64,000 nt of DNA from Flavobacterium aestivum (GCF_026870175.2 NZ_CP113977.2:2108001-2172000), one strand, 5' to 3'; numbered from the stretch's first letter, positions 17,446-26,298 are shown. Numbers and translations: made by a program. The notes: a model not told the origin generated them from the letters alone.

Positions 17446-17522
17446 ATTATGAGTTATGAATTATGAGTTATAAGTTTTGAGTTTTTAGCTTACGGCTTAC
17501 GGCTTAAAGCTTACAGCTATTC
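17446..17522. repeat. Two adjoining heptanucleotide tandem repeats
   Basis: 17446-17480 holds five degenerate units: ATTATGA, GTTATGA, ATTATGA, GTTATAA, GTTTTGA. After 7 bp, 17488-17522 holds units GCTTACG, GCTTACG, GCTTAAA, GCTTACA, GCTATTC. They fill almost the whole 87-bp spacer between the ankyrin gene and the DUF2271 gene. The first set is the same heptamer family as the perfect array at 23734-23789. Confidence 0.85.
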
Positions 17523-17527
17523 AGCTA

Positions 17528-19027
17528 TTATTTTAAAAATTCTATAGATACGTTATTTTTTGATAAAGACTCATTTTCTTTTGCCAAGGTATAAACACTT
17601 TCGTCAAATTCTGTGTTTATGTCTTTTTTGGCACCAATAGATAATAAGTATTTTAAGATAGCGTCGTCTTTAGAAATCATTGCTGCTTTGTGTAAAGCGG
17701 TTAAACCATCTTTGTTTTTAAGGTTTATATCGATTTTCAAGTCGGCAATTTTCTTTAGCAAAGCTAAATCATTTTTGGTTATAGCCAAATGTAATAGTGT
17801 GTTACCGTCCTTTTGAGGAGCGGCCAGATCTAATCCTTTACCTTGAAGTAATTGTATTTTAGTACTAAAAGGATCTTGTTTTTGACCTTCAGGACCACGA
17901 TTCATTTGTGGTCTGTAAGATTGTATCAGATAAGCTCCTAGATTATTTCCTTCTTTGTCAGTAACCATAACATCAGCACCTTTATTCAAAAGTAGTTCTA
18001 CTGCACTTGGAGTTCCGGATTTAACTGCAATTGTTAGTGCTGATTCTCCTTTTTCGTTTTGAGTGTTGTAATTTTTTACAATTGGTAATAATTGTTCTAA
18101 TGCTGTAGTCTCTTTTGCGGAAGCGGCAACCATTAATGGAGTGTTTCCTTCGTTATCCGCTTTATTTGCATCTACTCCTTTAGCCAAAAAGTAGTTAATA
18201 ATCTCGGTTTGGTTTGGTTTGTTTGCCAGAAAATGAAGTACTGTTTCTCCAGTTTTGCTGGTTGCAGTTGGTTTTATTTTCAAATCTTCAACTAAGTATT
18301 TATAGGTTTCAAGAGTATTTGTTTCTCTGCGGTTACCTTGTGCTGCTATAATTAGTGCGTTATCTGTGTATTTTATTCCTTTGTCCAATAACGTTTTTAG
18401 CAAAGCAATATTACCAGTTCTTGCGGCATAGTTAAAAGCGGTATTGCCATTATTATCTATGTCTTTAAGAGACATTCCTTTAGAAATAAAATAGTTGGTA
18501 AGCGTAAGGTCTTTGTCATACGGTATAGCCATAAGCAGTAGGTTTGCACCATCCTGATATTTTTTCTTTGGGTCTATTCCGGCTTTAAAAAGTGCGTCAT
18601 AAACTGCAGTGTTTTTTTGTCCGCTACTGGCAGCTGCTGTGATTGGGTAACTACTGTGACTATCTTCTAAATTAATATTTGATCCTTTTGCAATAAGGTA
18701 TTCAACGATTTCCAGATTACCTTTTGCGGCAGCCCAGTGAAGATAAATACGATTATCGTGAGTTGATTTATTAACTCCATTTCCGGCTTGTTCCAATAAA
18801 AATTTTATGGTGGCGTTTGGGGCATCATTATTTATAGCGAGAACAACTGGGTCAAATGCTCTGTCATTAGACTCAGATGGATTGTTTCCTTTTGCTATTT
18901 CTGCTTGTACGGCGGTTACATCTGGAGTTGTTTTCCAGAATGATTGCTCCAAAAGCGTATTTTTTTGTTGCGCACTAACGAATAAAGTGGCTAATAGGGA
19001 AAATGAAATAAAGAAATTCTTTTTCAT
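17528..19027 (-). CDS. Exported ankyrin-repeat protein
   Basis: About 499 residues from the ATG at 19027, chosen because it gives the signal peptide MKKNFFISFSLLATLFVSAQ; an upstream ATG at 19081 would bury this signal. The mature protein is made of roughly ten to twelve ankyrin repeats, with recurring patterns such as LHWAAAKGNLEIVEYLIAKG, TAFNYAARTGNIALLKTLLD, TPLMVAASAKETTALEQLL, SALTIAVKSGTPSAVELLLN and TALHKAAMISKDDAILKYLL. Ankyrin repeats bind proteins. Its place between PepSY and DUF2271 genes suggests a periplasmic partner role in iron or redox handling, but that is inference. Confidence 0.88.
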   Translation of the reverse strand: MKKNFFISFSLLATLFVSAQQKNTLLEQSFWKTTPDVTAVQAEIAKGNNPSESNDRAFDPVVLAINNDAPNATIKFLLEQAGNGVNKSTHDNRIYLHWAAAKGNLEIVEYLIAKGSNINLEDSHSSYPITAAASSGQKNTAVYDALFKAGIDPKKKYQDGANLLLMAIPYDKDLTLTNYFISKGMSLKDIDNNGNTAFNYAARTGNIALLKTLLDKGIKYTDNALIIAAQGNRRETNTLETYKYLVEDLKIKPTATSKTGETVLHFLANKPNQTEIINYFLAKGVDANKADNEGNTPLMVAASAKETTALEQLLPIVKNYNTQNEKGESALTIAVKSGTPSAVELLLNKGADVMVTDKEGNNLGAYLIQSYRPQMNRGPEGQKQDPFSTKIQLLQGKGLDLAAPQKDGNTLLHLAITKNDLALLKKIADLKIDINLKNKDGLTALHKAAMISKDDAILKYLLSIGAKKDINTEFDESVYTLAKENESLSKNNVSIEFLK

Positions 19028-19317
19028 ATATGTAAAATTTATTAGTAGTCTAACGGGTAATATATTTATTCGATTAATCAATTTCTAAATCAGTCCCGGC
19101 ACTATTGATTAGTTATTTTGAAGGATTATTTAGATTGAATAAAAATAGTGCAAATATAGAAATTAATATTACAATGACGCATTATTATTGCCCTTTAAAG
19201 AGGTGATTATTTAATGTTTTTTAATTTTTTTGTGGATTTTTTTATTTCAGGACTTTCTGTACTATTTCTAATTCAAAGAAGTATAACGATTTTTTGAAAT
19301 CCGCCATTTGGACAATA
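19028..19317. other. Leader of the ankyrin gene, no ORF
   Basis: No coding sequence is seen. TATATTTG on the minus strand at 19158-19151 fits a -7 element 124 bp before the chosen ankyrin start, but no well-spaced TTTG partner is present. The terminator at 19318-19367 isolates this region from the PepSY gene, so the ankyrin gene should have its own promoter here. Confidence 0.45.
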
Positions 19318-19367
19318 AAAAAACAGAAAGGTTTAAAGTAGTTACTCCAAACCTTTCTGTTTTTTTT
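19318..19367. terminator. Intrinsic terminator after the PepSY gene
   Basis: AAACAGAAAGGTTT (19321-19334) pairs perfectly with AAACCTTTCTGTTT (19349-19362), a 14-bp stem and 14-nt loop, with flanking A- and T-runs. It closes the receptor-PepSY transcription unit on the minus strand. Confidence 0.92.
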
Positions 19368-19383
19368 ATATTAAATGATGCGC

Positions 19384-20508
19384 CTAAGCGATTGTTGTAT
19401 TTTTCTTTTTTTTCTTTCGTCCCCACCAAACATAGAATCCGGTAATAGGTAGAGTTGCAATAAGCAAGCTGATTAAAAAAGCAAATATTTTTCCGGGAAG
19501 TCCTAATACTGCTCCTGTGTGAATGTCGTAATTCATACGCATTAGTTTATCGGCAGTGGCAGCATTTTTATATTTTCCGTAAATGTGTTCGACCTCTTTT
19601 TCTTCTAATGTATATTGGTCAAAATAACGGTAATCAGTTTTCCAGTGGGTCCCTTCGTCTGGATTGGCATTGGCTGCAATTGCCGTACTGTCATTTTCTG
19701 GCGGATGTACCTCGATAGATTTTGCATGTGGATACTCTTTTTGCATTTGAGCCCAAACTTTATCCAATGGTTTACTTGGAGGAACTGTTTTCTTGGTAGA
19801 AACCGGGTCTTGATAAACCAATGATTTTTCGCCACCAATAACAGTATAATAAGAGTACGCAAACCATTGAAATCCCCAAACTAAACCCGTAATGGCAAAA
19901 ATAAGAGCTATTAGAAGCACATAAAAACCAGTGATATTATGTAAGTCATAGTTTTTGCGTTTCCATTTTGTTTCTTTTTTCCATCTGAATCTAAAGCGTT
20001 GCTTGGTCGCATTTTTATTTCGGGGATACCAAAGGTAAAGCCCCGAAAGTAATAGAACTAGGAATACTAATGTTGCAGTGGCAACCACAATTTGCCCTAT
20101 TTCTGGAGGTAGCCAAAGGTAGAAATGTCCGTCGAGGATGAATCTGAAAAATCCTTCGTCCATATTCGCGGTTTCCAGTACTTTACCAGAATAGGGATTT
20201 AGGTATACTATGTAATAATAAGTTGGTTCGTAATGAAAGAATATGGCTTCTGCAGATTTTTCGGCACCATTATATTTAATCGCATGAAGGGATTTACCGG
20301 GAAGTTCTTTTCTGGCAATCTGTTCCAACTGAGAAGGAAGGAGGAAGGGCTGGTTTTGTTTTTCGACAAAACGATATTCTTCTGTACTATTTTGAATTTC
20401 CTCCTGAAAAGCATACAAACAACCTGTAATGGCAAGTATAAAAACAATTATGCCTGAAGATAACCCCAGCCATAAATGTATTTTTCCTATCCTTTTTTTT
20501 AGACTCAT
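19384..20508 (-). CDS. PepSY-associated TM protein (siderophore-iron reductase type)
   Basis: 374 residues. TM1 at about 15-32 (LGLSSGIIVFILAITGCLYA), TM2 at about 140-160 (VVATATLVFLVLLLSGLYLW), TM3 near 190-213 (NITGFYVLLIALIFAITGLVWG) and TM4 near 340-362, with periplasmic PepSY domains between. The C-terminus is very basic (RKKKKKN). His residues beside the membrane segments (HLWLG, DLHNITG, YDIHTGAVLG) could bind heme. Such proteins are linked to reduction of periplasmic ferric siderophores. It follows the 802-residue TonB receptor by 69 bp and shares its terminator, so they form one operon. Confidence 0.88.
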   Translation of the reverse strand: MSLKKRIGKIHLWLGLSSGIIVFILAITGCLYAFQEEIQNSTEEYRFVEKQNQPFLLPSQLEQIARKELPGKSLHAIKYNGAEKSAEAIFFHYEPTYYYIVYLNPYSGKVLETANMDEGFFRFILDGHFYLWLPPEIGQIVVATATLVFLVLLLSGLYLWYPRNKNATKQRFRFRWKKETKWKRKNYDLHNITGFYVLLIALIFAITGLVWGFQWFAYSYYTVIGGEKSLVYQDPVSTKKTVPPSKPLDKVWAQMQKEYPHAKSIEVHPPENDSTAIAANANPDEGTHWKTDYRYFDQYTLEEKEVEHIYGKYKNAATADKLMRMNYDIHTGAVLGLPGKIFAFLISLLIATLPITGFYVWWGRKKKKKNTTIA

Positions 20509-20530
20509 CTTTATAAAAATAAAATTAAAT

Positions 20531-20557
20531 AAACTCCACTATTTTCAAGTGGAGTTT
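20531..20557. terminator. Hairpin between receptor and PepSY genes
   Basis: AAACTCCACT (20531-20540) pairs with AGTGGAGTTT (20548-20557) with a 7-nt loop. It lies in the 69-bp spacer inside the operon, with an A/T-rich tail on the minus strand. It may cut down transcription of the PepSY gene or protect the receptor mRNA 3' end. Confidence 0.6.
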
Positions 20558-20577
20558 ATTTGCGGTTTTAGTAATGC

Positions 20578-22986
20578 TTAAAATTTATAACTAACAGATA
20601 AACGAACGTTTGTTCCCGGTTCTGCTTGCCAATAGAAATATGAACCTGAGTATTTACCACCTGAGTATAAATATTGGTTTAATATGTTGTTGACAATTAC
20701 ATTATAGGTCATTTTTCCTTTTTGGTAGGTAACTCCTCCGTCTAAACGGAAATAATCAGGCAAATTTGTAGATTGATCATTAGAGACAAACCATGGAGAT
20801 CTATCTACTTGATATTGGTATCCTAATGAAAGACCTAGTCCGTTTAGGGCACCTTGATCCATTTTATAATTCAACCAAGTATTTTGAATATGTCTTGAGG
20901 TTCCAGCAACTTGAGTTCCTACTAATGCTGGATCTGTGTCTTTAGTTACTTTAGCTTCTGTAAAAGCATAGTTCATAACAAGGTCTAGGTTTTTAAAAAT
21001 TTCTCCTCTAACATCTACTTCAACACCTTTTACTTTTTGTTCTCCGCTTTGTCTGCTGTACTGAATTGCTCCTGTAGAATGTTCAGGATCTGCAGTCAAG
21101 ATGTTTTTGTTTGTAATTTGGTAAACTGCAACAACAGAGTTCCATTTTCCGTTCATCCAATCTCTTTTGAAACCCAACTCAAGATTATTTCCTGTTTGGG
21201 GATCAAAACTTTTGCCTTGCCAATCTGTTCCGTAATTTTCATTAAACGATTGATCGCTCACAAAATAAGCAGCCGTGTTTTTGTTTAAAGAATAACTTAC
21301 TCCAACACGAGGTGTAAATTTGCTGTCTTTGAAAGAACCAGAATAAGGGTTTGATGTTTTTAGAGTGGTGTATCTACCAGCAAGTGTCAAGCGAAGTTTA
21401 TCTTCGAATAAGCCAAGTTCATCTTGCATATAAAAAGCATTGTAACCATTGTGGTACTGAACGCCTCTTTCTTTTATATTTCTGCTTCTGTCAAAATTTG
21501 GCATTGCAGATGCAGGAACATTTCCGTGAATAGGATTGTAAATATTAAACGGAACTATGTTTCCGCTGGCATCATACCCATTAAGCGCAGCTGATTGACT
21601 CCAGTCATGGTAGTACATTTTATCACTCATATCAATTCCTCCTAGGATTTTGTGTGTGATAGATCCTGTTTTTTCTTCTCCGTTTACAAAGAATTGTCCA
21701 GTTTTGGTTAATCCTAAAATATCCCAAATAGAAATTCCACGATTTAAGATTTCATCATTTCCTGGAGTAAAACCAGGCCATTGTGGCCACATAGACATTC
21801 CTTCTTGTTTGTAATTAAAGTAAGAAGCTTGTCCTGTAAATTTCCATTTGTCATTTATTTTATGGTCTATGATTGCCAAAATGCTTTGGTCATCCATGTT
21901 GGTAGGCTTAAAGTTTGGCTCACCAGTGGTAAAACTTTTTGGTAAATCAGCATATCCTCTGTTTGAGAAGACATAGTTTGATCCTATAATGTTTACTTGA
22001 GAAAATTGTTTGGTGTATTCTAGCGTAATCGAAGTGTTATCATCGACTAAGTATTTTAAAACTGGTGCAATCGAGTAACGGTTGTTGTAGTCAAAATCAC
22101 GGTGACTTCCTTTGGCTTGTCCCATAACATTAATGCGGTACAATAGTTTTCCGTCTTTAGAAAGTTTTCCGTCAAAGTCCAAAGATGCTCTGTACATATC
22201 AAAACTTCCTAACGAAATATTAGCTTCACCTTTTGTGCGGCCACTTGGCTTTTTTGTAACAACGTTGTAAAATCCGCTAGGGTTTCCGTTGGCAAGCATA
22301 AATCCAGCTGGACCTTTTACAAATTCTATACGTTCTACCATACTCATGTCCTCTGTCAATGGACCCCAAGTTGTACTCACGTTCATACCATTTCTAAAAG
22401 CCGATACTTGACTTCCTCTCATAAATATATTGGCATAATTATCCCAATGTTCTACTCTAGTGGCACCACTTACGTTGCGGGTTACACCTTCGAGCATATC
22501 GAAAATTTGTTGATCCTGAATTAATTTTCCAGTGATAACCTGAATGTTTTGCGGAATTTCTATGATAGGAGATTGTAACCTAAGGGAAGAAGATATACGG
22601 TTGGTTTTGAAAGCACTTTTGTTACTTAAAACCACTACTTGATTCAACTCTGTATTAGATAATGCGAGGTCAATGTTTACAGTTGCAGTTTCGCCAGATA
22701 CAACGCTTACGTTTTGTTCTACATCATTATAACCAACCAAGGATACAATTAGTTTGTAGTTACCATCTGGAACTTTTGTGATGGCAAAAATACCGTTATT
22801 ATCGGCAATGGTTGTTCTGTTTAGCTCTTTGATAGTGATAGAAACACCTTCGGCTGGTTTGTTATCACTGGTTTTAACGGTTCCTTTTATGCTCCCGGTT
22901 ACTTGGGCAAAAATTGTTGCCGAAAAAAGGAGAAATAGGCATGTAAGTAATTTAAGTTGGGGGAATTGTTGATTCATGTATTTCAT
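20578..22986 (-). CDS. TonB-dependent siderophore receptor with N-terminal carboxypeptidase-like domain
   Basis: 802 residues. Signal peptide about 1-27 (SATIFAQ); start MKYMNQQ, with a second ATG three codons in. Residues 29-110 are a CarboxypepD_reg-like Ig domain (GSIKGTVKTSDNKPAEGVSI, VPDGNYKLIVSLVGY). The plug follows with IIEIPQNIQVITGKLIQDQQ, the siderophore-receptor signature, then NIFMRGSQVSAFRNGMN and KGPAGFMLANGNPSGFYNVV. The barrel ends in VSYKF. It resembles hydroxamate/pyoverdine receptor types (FpvA/FoxA-like) in general layout; the ligand is not known. It is first in an operon with the PepSY reductase. Confidence 0.92.
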   Translation of the reverse strand: MKYMNQQFPQLKLLTCLFLLFSATIFAQVTGSIKGTVKTSDNKPAEGVSITIKELNRTTIADNNGIFAITKVPDGNYKLIVSLVGYNDVEQNVSVVSGETATVNIDLALSNTELNQVVVLSNKSAFKTNRISSSLRLQSPIIEIPQNIQVITGKLIQDQQIFDMLEGVTRNVSGATRVEHWDNYANIFMRGSQVSAFRNGMNVSTTWGPLTEDMSMVERIEFVKGPAGFMLANGNPSGFYNVVTKKPSGRTKGEANISLGSFDMYRASLDFDGKLSKDGKLLYRINVMGQAKGSHRDFDYNNRYSIAPVLKYLVDDNTSITLEYTKQFSQVNIIGSNYVFSNRGYADLPKSFTTGEPNFKPTNMDDQSILAIIDHKINDKWKFTGQASYFNYKQEGMSMWPQWPGFTPGNDEILNRGISIWDILGLTKTGQFFVNGEEKTGSITHKILGGIDMSDKMYYHDWSQSAALNGYDASGNIVPFNIYNPIHGNVPASAMPNFDRSRNIKERGVQYHNGYNAFYMQDELGLFEDKLRLTLAGRYTTLKTSNPYSGSFKDSKFTPRVGVSYSLNKNTAAYFVSDQSFNENYGTDWQGKSFDPQTGNNLELGFKRDWMNGKWNSVVAVYQITNKNILTADPEHSTGAIQYSRQSGEQKVKGVEVDVRGEIFKNLDLVMNYAFTEAKVTKDTDPALVGTQVAGTSRHIQNTWLNYKMDQGALNGLGLSLGYQYQVDRSPWFVSNDQSTNLPDYFRLDGGVTYQKGKMTYNVIVNNILNQYLYSGGKYSGSYFYWQAEPGTNVRLSVSYKF

Positions 22987-23043
22987 GTTTGAAAGTGAAA
23001 AGTTTAAAATAATTATTGCTATTTAGAATAAATAAGAATAATG

Positions 23044-23051
23044 CAAATGTA
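23044..23051 (-). promoter_or_regulatory. Possible -7 element of the receptor-PepSY operon
   Basis: Minus-strand TACATTTG (23051-23044) matches TAnnTTTG and lies about 58 bp before the receptor start. No good -33 TTTG was found. Confidence 0.4.
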
Positions 23052-23135
23052 AAAATTTAACTTTATTTAACAGTTTTTATTTAGATTTATTATAAATTAA
23101 ATTACAAATACCTGTTTTTGAGTATTTTAATGCAT

Positions 23136-23169
23136 AAAAAAAGCCTTGCTTCGTATGGCAAGGCTTTTC
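23136..23169. terminator. Intrinsic terminator after the DUF6265 gene
   Basis: AAAAGCCTTGC pairs with GCAAGGCTTTT (23158-23168) around an 8-nt loop, with A-run before and T-run after. It lies about 20 nt after the DUF6265 gene stop in minus direction. Confidence 0.9.
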
Positions 23170-23191
23170 TTATGTATAAAAAAGTAAGTTT

Positions 23192-23683
23192 TTACTCTGT
23201 TTTTTTGTTCTGTTTTTTCATTCCAAATTTCTCAGAGCTTGGTTTTCCGAGTTGGATTCCTGAGATTTCGGCAACCAAACTATCTTTGCTAATTTGAGTA
23301 TAAGTGATTTTTTGTGGATAATCGTGTTTAGGATTTTCGAAAACCAATTTTTTATCTGTTGATGAAGTCATGTTAAAAGTAACAGGTTTGTCATTATTTT
23401 GACCTTTTACAGTGGCTATATAAAATAATTCTTCTCCTTTTTGTTGTAATGTTATGGTTTCAGAATGCAAAGTGTCATTCTCTTTGATAAAAAATGATTC
23501 GGCTTGAAAAGTACTGTCATTAAGACGTTTCCAGTTTTCAGAAAGTACGCCTTCATCTACTTTATTTTCCCATTCCCCAAGTAGCCAATTGCTTTTTTTA
23601 ATTATTTCCTTCTCGTTTGATTCTGAATTTTTACAAGAAACAAATGCTATCAAAAGTAATATAAGTGTTGTTTTTTGAAACAT
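23192..23683 (-). CDS. DUF6265 lipoprotein
   Basis: 163 residues with a lipoprotein signal: MFQKTTLILLLIAFVSC, lipobox FVSC with Cys17. The rest fits DUF6265: NWLLGEWENKVDEGVLSENW, SFFIKENDTLHSETITLQ, and FENPKHDYPQKITY with the conserved NPxHDYPQ motif. Members form a lipocalin-like barrel; function is not known. It is a single-gene unit with its own terminator. An eight-copy heptamer array lies about 50 bp before its start codon and could affect its promoter. Confidence 0.85.
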   Translation of the reverse strand: MFQKTTLILLLIAFVSCKNSESNEKEIIKKSNWLLGEWENKVDEGVLSENWKRLNDSTFQAESFFIKENDTLHSETITLQQKGEELFYIATVKGQNNDKPVTFNMTSSTDKKLVFENPKHDYPQKITYTQISKDSLVAEISGIQLGKPSSEKFGMKKQNKKTE

Positions 23684-23733
23684 TGGTATAGATATTTGGT
23701 GTTATTTCTAAACGCTAAAGTATAAAAAATAGG

Positions 23734-23789
23734 ATTATGAATTATGAATTATGAATTATGAATTATGAATTATGAATTATGAATTATGA
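23734..23789. repeat. Eight perfect copies of ATTATGA
   Basis: A 56-bp array of eight identical 7-bp units (ATTATGA), read directly from the sequence. It lies between the topB stop (23822) and the DUF6265 gene start (23683), about 50 bp upstream of that start. Perfect short tandem repeats change copy number easily. Confidence 0.97.
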
Positions 23790-23821
23790 ATTTTAAATCT
23801 TAGTAATCTCTAAAATCTAAC

Positions 23822-26110
23822 TTATAACTTAGAAAGTATAGCATAAACCAATTCTTTGGTTGGTTTTTGATCTTTTAGTTTTTCTCTGACCTCTTCAAAA
23901 GTTACTTTATAGTCGCATCCTAATTTATAATCACCACATCCATAAGCGGTTTTTCCTTTCATAACTATTCCTTTTTTACATTTAGGACAGGCTATTGCAT
24001 CTGGTGTTGTTTTTGCGGCTGTCTTTTTAGGTTCTAATTTGAGTTTGAAATTTTCATCAAAACGAAGCAAACCTTCTACTGTACCAGCATTAGTTTTGAT
24101 GTCTTTTAAATTTACTGTTGATCCTTTTTGGAGTAATCGCAAGTATTGGTTCTCTGATATTTTTTTCTCTCCGAAAGTAAATGGCAATACGAAATTACAA
24201 CCTGCTTTATAATCACCACATCCATATGCTGATTTCCCTTTTACCAGTGTTGTTTTTTTGCATTTTGGACAGACTTCGGCCAAAATTCCTGCCGCTTTCT
24301 TTTTCTCAACGATAGCTTCTTGTTTCTGAATCGTTCCTGCATGCGAAATATTGGCACGTCTGGTTTCGCTTCGTACTTCATACACCAAAGCATCGACCAT
24401 GCGTTTCATATTACTGATAAATGCACCAGCGGTATATTCTCCTTTTTCAATATCCTTTAACTGTTTTTCCCAAGTACCGGTAAGCTCAGCCGATTTTATT
24501 AATTCATTTTGAATAGTATCAATAAGTTGAATCCCCGTTGGTGTTGGTAAAACTTGTTTTTTGTTTCGAACTATGTATTGGCGCTTGAAAAGTGTTTCGA
24601 TAATATTGGCTCGGGTTGATGGACGCCCGATACCGTTTTCTTTCATCAGTTCGCGCAAATCTTCATCATCTACTTGCTTACCTGCGGTTTCCATAGCACG
24701 TAATAAGGTTGCTTCTGTAAACTGATTGGGCGGTTTGGTTTCTTTTTGCAAAAATGAAGGTTCATGTGGGCCTTTTTCTCCCAAAACAAAACTCGGTAAT
24801 AGGTCGGCTTCTTTTTCTTTTGCGTTTGGATCTTCAAATACTATTCGCCATCCTTTTTTTAAGATTTCTTTTCCGGTGGTTTTAAAAGTTACATCGGCAG
24901 CTTTTCCTATTACTGCGGTGTTGGCTACCAAACAATCGTCGTAAAAAACAGCAATAAAACGTTTTACAATAATGTCATATACTTGTTGCTGATTGTACGG
25001 CAGATTGTTTTGTATTCCCGTTGGAATAATCGCATGGTGATCTGTTACTTTTTTGTCGTTGAAAACCTTAGGCGATTTTTTGATTTTTTTCTCTAAAAGC
25101 GGCTGTGTTAACTCTGAGTAATTGGTTAATTTCCCAAGAATACCAGGTACTTTCGGGTAGATGTCGCTTGGTAAAAATGTGGTATCAACTCTCGGGTAAG
25201 TAACTACCTTTTGTTCGTATAAAGTTTGTACAATTTTTAGTGTTTCATCTGCCGAAAAACCAAACTTAGTATTGCAATACACCTGTAAACCGGTTAAGTC
25301 AAAAAGCTTTGGCGCATATTCATTACCATTCTTTTTTTCGATGGAAACAATTTCAAAATCACTTTCTTTGACTTTTTCGGCCAAAATTTCACCGTCTTCT
25401 TTTTTTAGAAAACGACCTTCTTCATAACTGAAAAGTGTTTCTCTGTATAAAGTTTGTAACTCCCAATAGGGTTGTGGTTTGAAATTCTCGATTTCTTTGA
25501 ATCGGTCTACTACCATGGCCAATGTTGGGGTTTGCACCCGCCCAATTGACAATACTTGTTTGTATCCGCCATGCTTTACGGTGTACAAACGCGTGGCGTT
25601 CATGCCGAGTAACCAGTCGCCAATGGCTCTGGAAAATCCTGCGTAGTATAGATTATCGTAGTTGGTGGATGGTTTCAGGTTTTCAAAACCTTCTTTTATG
25701 GCTTCGGTAGTAAGGGATGAAATCCATAGGCGTTTTACTTCGCCTTTATAATGGGCTTCATTCATTACCCAACGCTGAATGAGTTCTCCTTCTTGCCCAG
25801 CATCCCCGCAGTTTATAACCAACTCGGCTTTGTCAAATAGGCTTTTTACAATTTTAAATTGCTTTTGAATCCCTGAATTTTGAACCACTTTGGTTTCAAA
25901 TTTTTCGGGAAGCATAGGTAGGTTGTTCAAATCCCAACTTTTCCAATTGGGTCTGTAATCATTAGGTTCTTTTAGGGTGCATAAATGACCAAAAGTGTAA
26001 GTTACAGCATAACCATTTCCTTCGTAATACCCATCGTGTTTGGTATTGGCTCCCAGAACGGATGCGATTTCTCGTGCGACACTTGGTTTCTCAGCAATAC
26101 AGACCTTCAT
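23822..26110 (-). CDS. topB: DNA topoisomerase III
   Basis: 762 residues, a type IA topoisomerase that passes single strands and resolves intertwined DNA. TOPRIM begins MKVCIAEKPSVAREIASVLG and includes NCGDAGQEGELIQRW, where the usual DxDxxGE-like acidic pattern appears as CGDAGQEGE. The catalytic Tyr is Y305 in TYPRVDTTFL. GIGRPSTRANIIETLFKR is the standard late motif. The C-terminus holds two zinc-ribbon-like repeats with Cys in CPKCKK and YGCGDYKAGC / YGCGDYKLGC. A second full-length type IA enzyme is not in the window. It probably stands alone; the downstream end shows only the heptamer repeat and no strong terminator before it. Confidence 0.95.
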   Translation of the reverse strand: MKVCIAEKPSVAREIASVLGANTKHDGYYEGNGYAVTYTFGHLCTLKEPNDYRPNWKSWDLNNLPMLPEKFETKVVQNSGIQKQFKIVKSLFDKAELVINCGDAGQEGELIQRWVMNEAHYKGEVKRLWISSLTTEAIKEGFENLKPSTNYDNLYYAGFSRAIGDWLLGMNATRLYTVKHGGYKQVLSIGRVQTPTLAMVVDRFKEIENFKPQPYWELQTLYRETLFSYEEGRFLKKEDGEILAEKVKESDFEIVSIEKKNGNEYAPKLFDLTGLQVYCNTKFGFSADETLKIVQTLYEQKVVTYPRVDTTFLPSDIYPKVPGILGKLTNYSELTQPLLEKKIKKSPKVFNDKKVTDHHAIIPTGIQNNLPYNQQQVYDIIVKRFIAVFYDDCLVANTAVIGKAADVTFKTTGKEILKKGWRIVFEDPNAKEKEADLLPSFVLGEKGPHEPSFLQKETKPPNQFTEATLLRAMETAGKQVDDEDLRELMKENGIGRPSTRANIIETLFKRQYIVRNKKQVLPTPTGIQLIDTIQNELIKSAELTGTWEKQLKDIEKGEYTAGAFISNMKRMVDALVYEVRSETRRANISHAGTIQKQEAIVEKKKAAGILAEVCPKCKKTTLVKGKSAYGCGDYKAGCNFVLPFTFGEKKISENQYLRLLQKGSTVNLKDIKTNAGTVEGLLRFDENFKLKLEPKKTAAKTTPDAIACPKCKKGIVMKGKTAYGCGDYKLGCDYKVTFEEVREKLKDQKPTKELVYAILSKL

Positions 26111-26199
26111 TTTCTCCTTCTAATTTGAAGGCGCAAATTAGGAATTTAGAAATTGGTATTAAAGAGAAACTTTATGGAGTTATGAACGGAGTGAGTGAG

Positions 26200-26298
26200 T
26201 CATTGCGAGGAACGATGCAATTGCACTATCAGAAACCAATCCAAAAAAATCATTGGAGGCGGATATGCTAAATGCGATTGCATCGTTCTTCGTAATGA
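26200..26298. repeat. REP-like inverted repeat
   Basis: A 25-bp arm starting TCATTGCGAGGAACGATGCA (26200-26224) is matched by its reverse complement at 26274-26298 with about 22 of 25 identities; the loop is 49 bp. It lies in the 227-bp spacer upstream of topB. Palindromes with TCATTGCGAGGAACGA ends are common dispersed repeats in many bacterial genomes. Confidence 0.8.

Noticed and set aside
23734..23789. Heptamer array as a possible CRISPR
   Set aside because: Units are 7 bp with no spacers and no cas genes; it is a simple tandem repeat.
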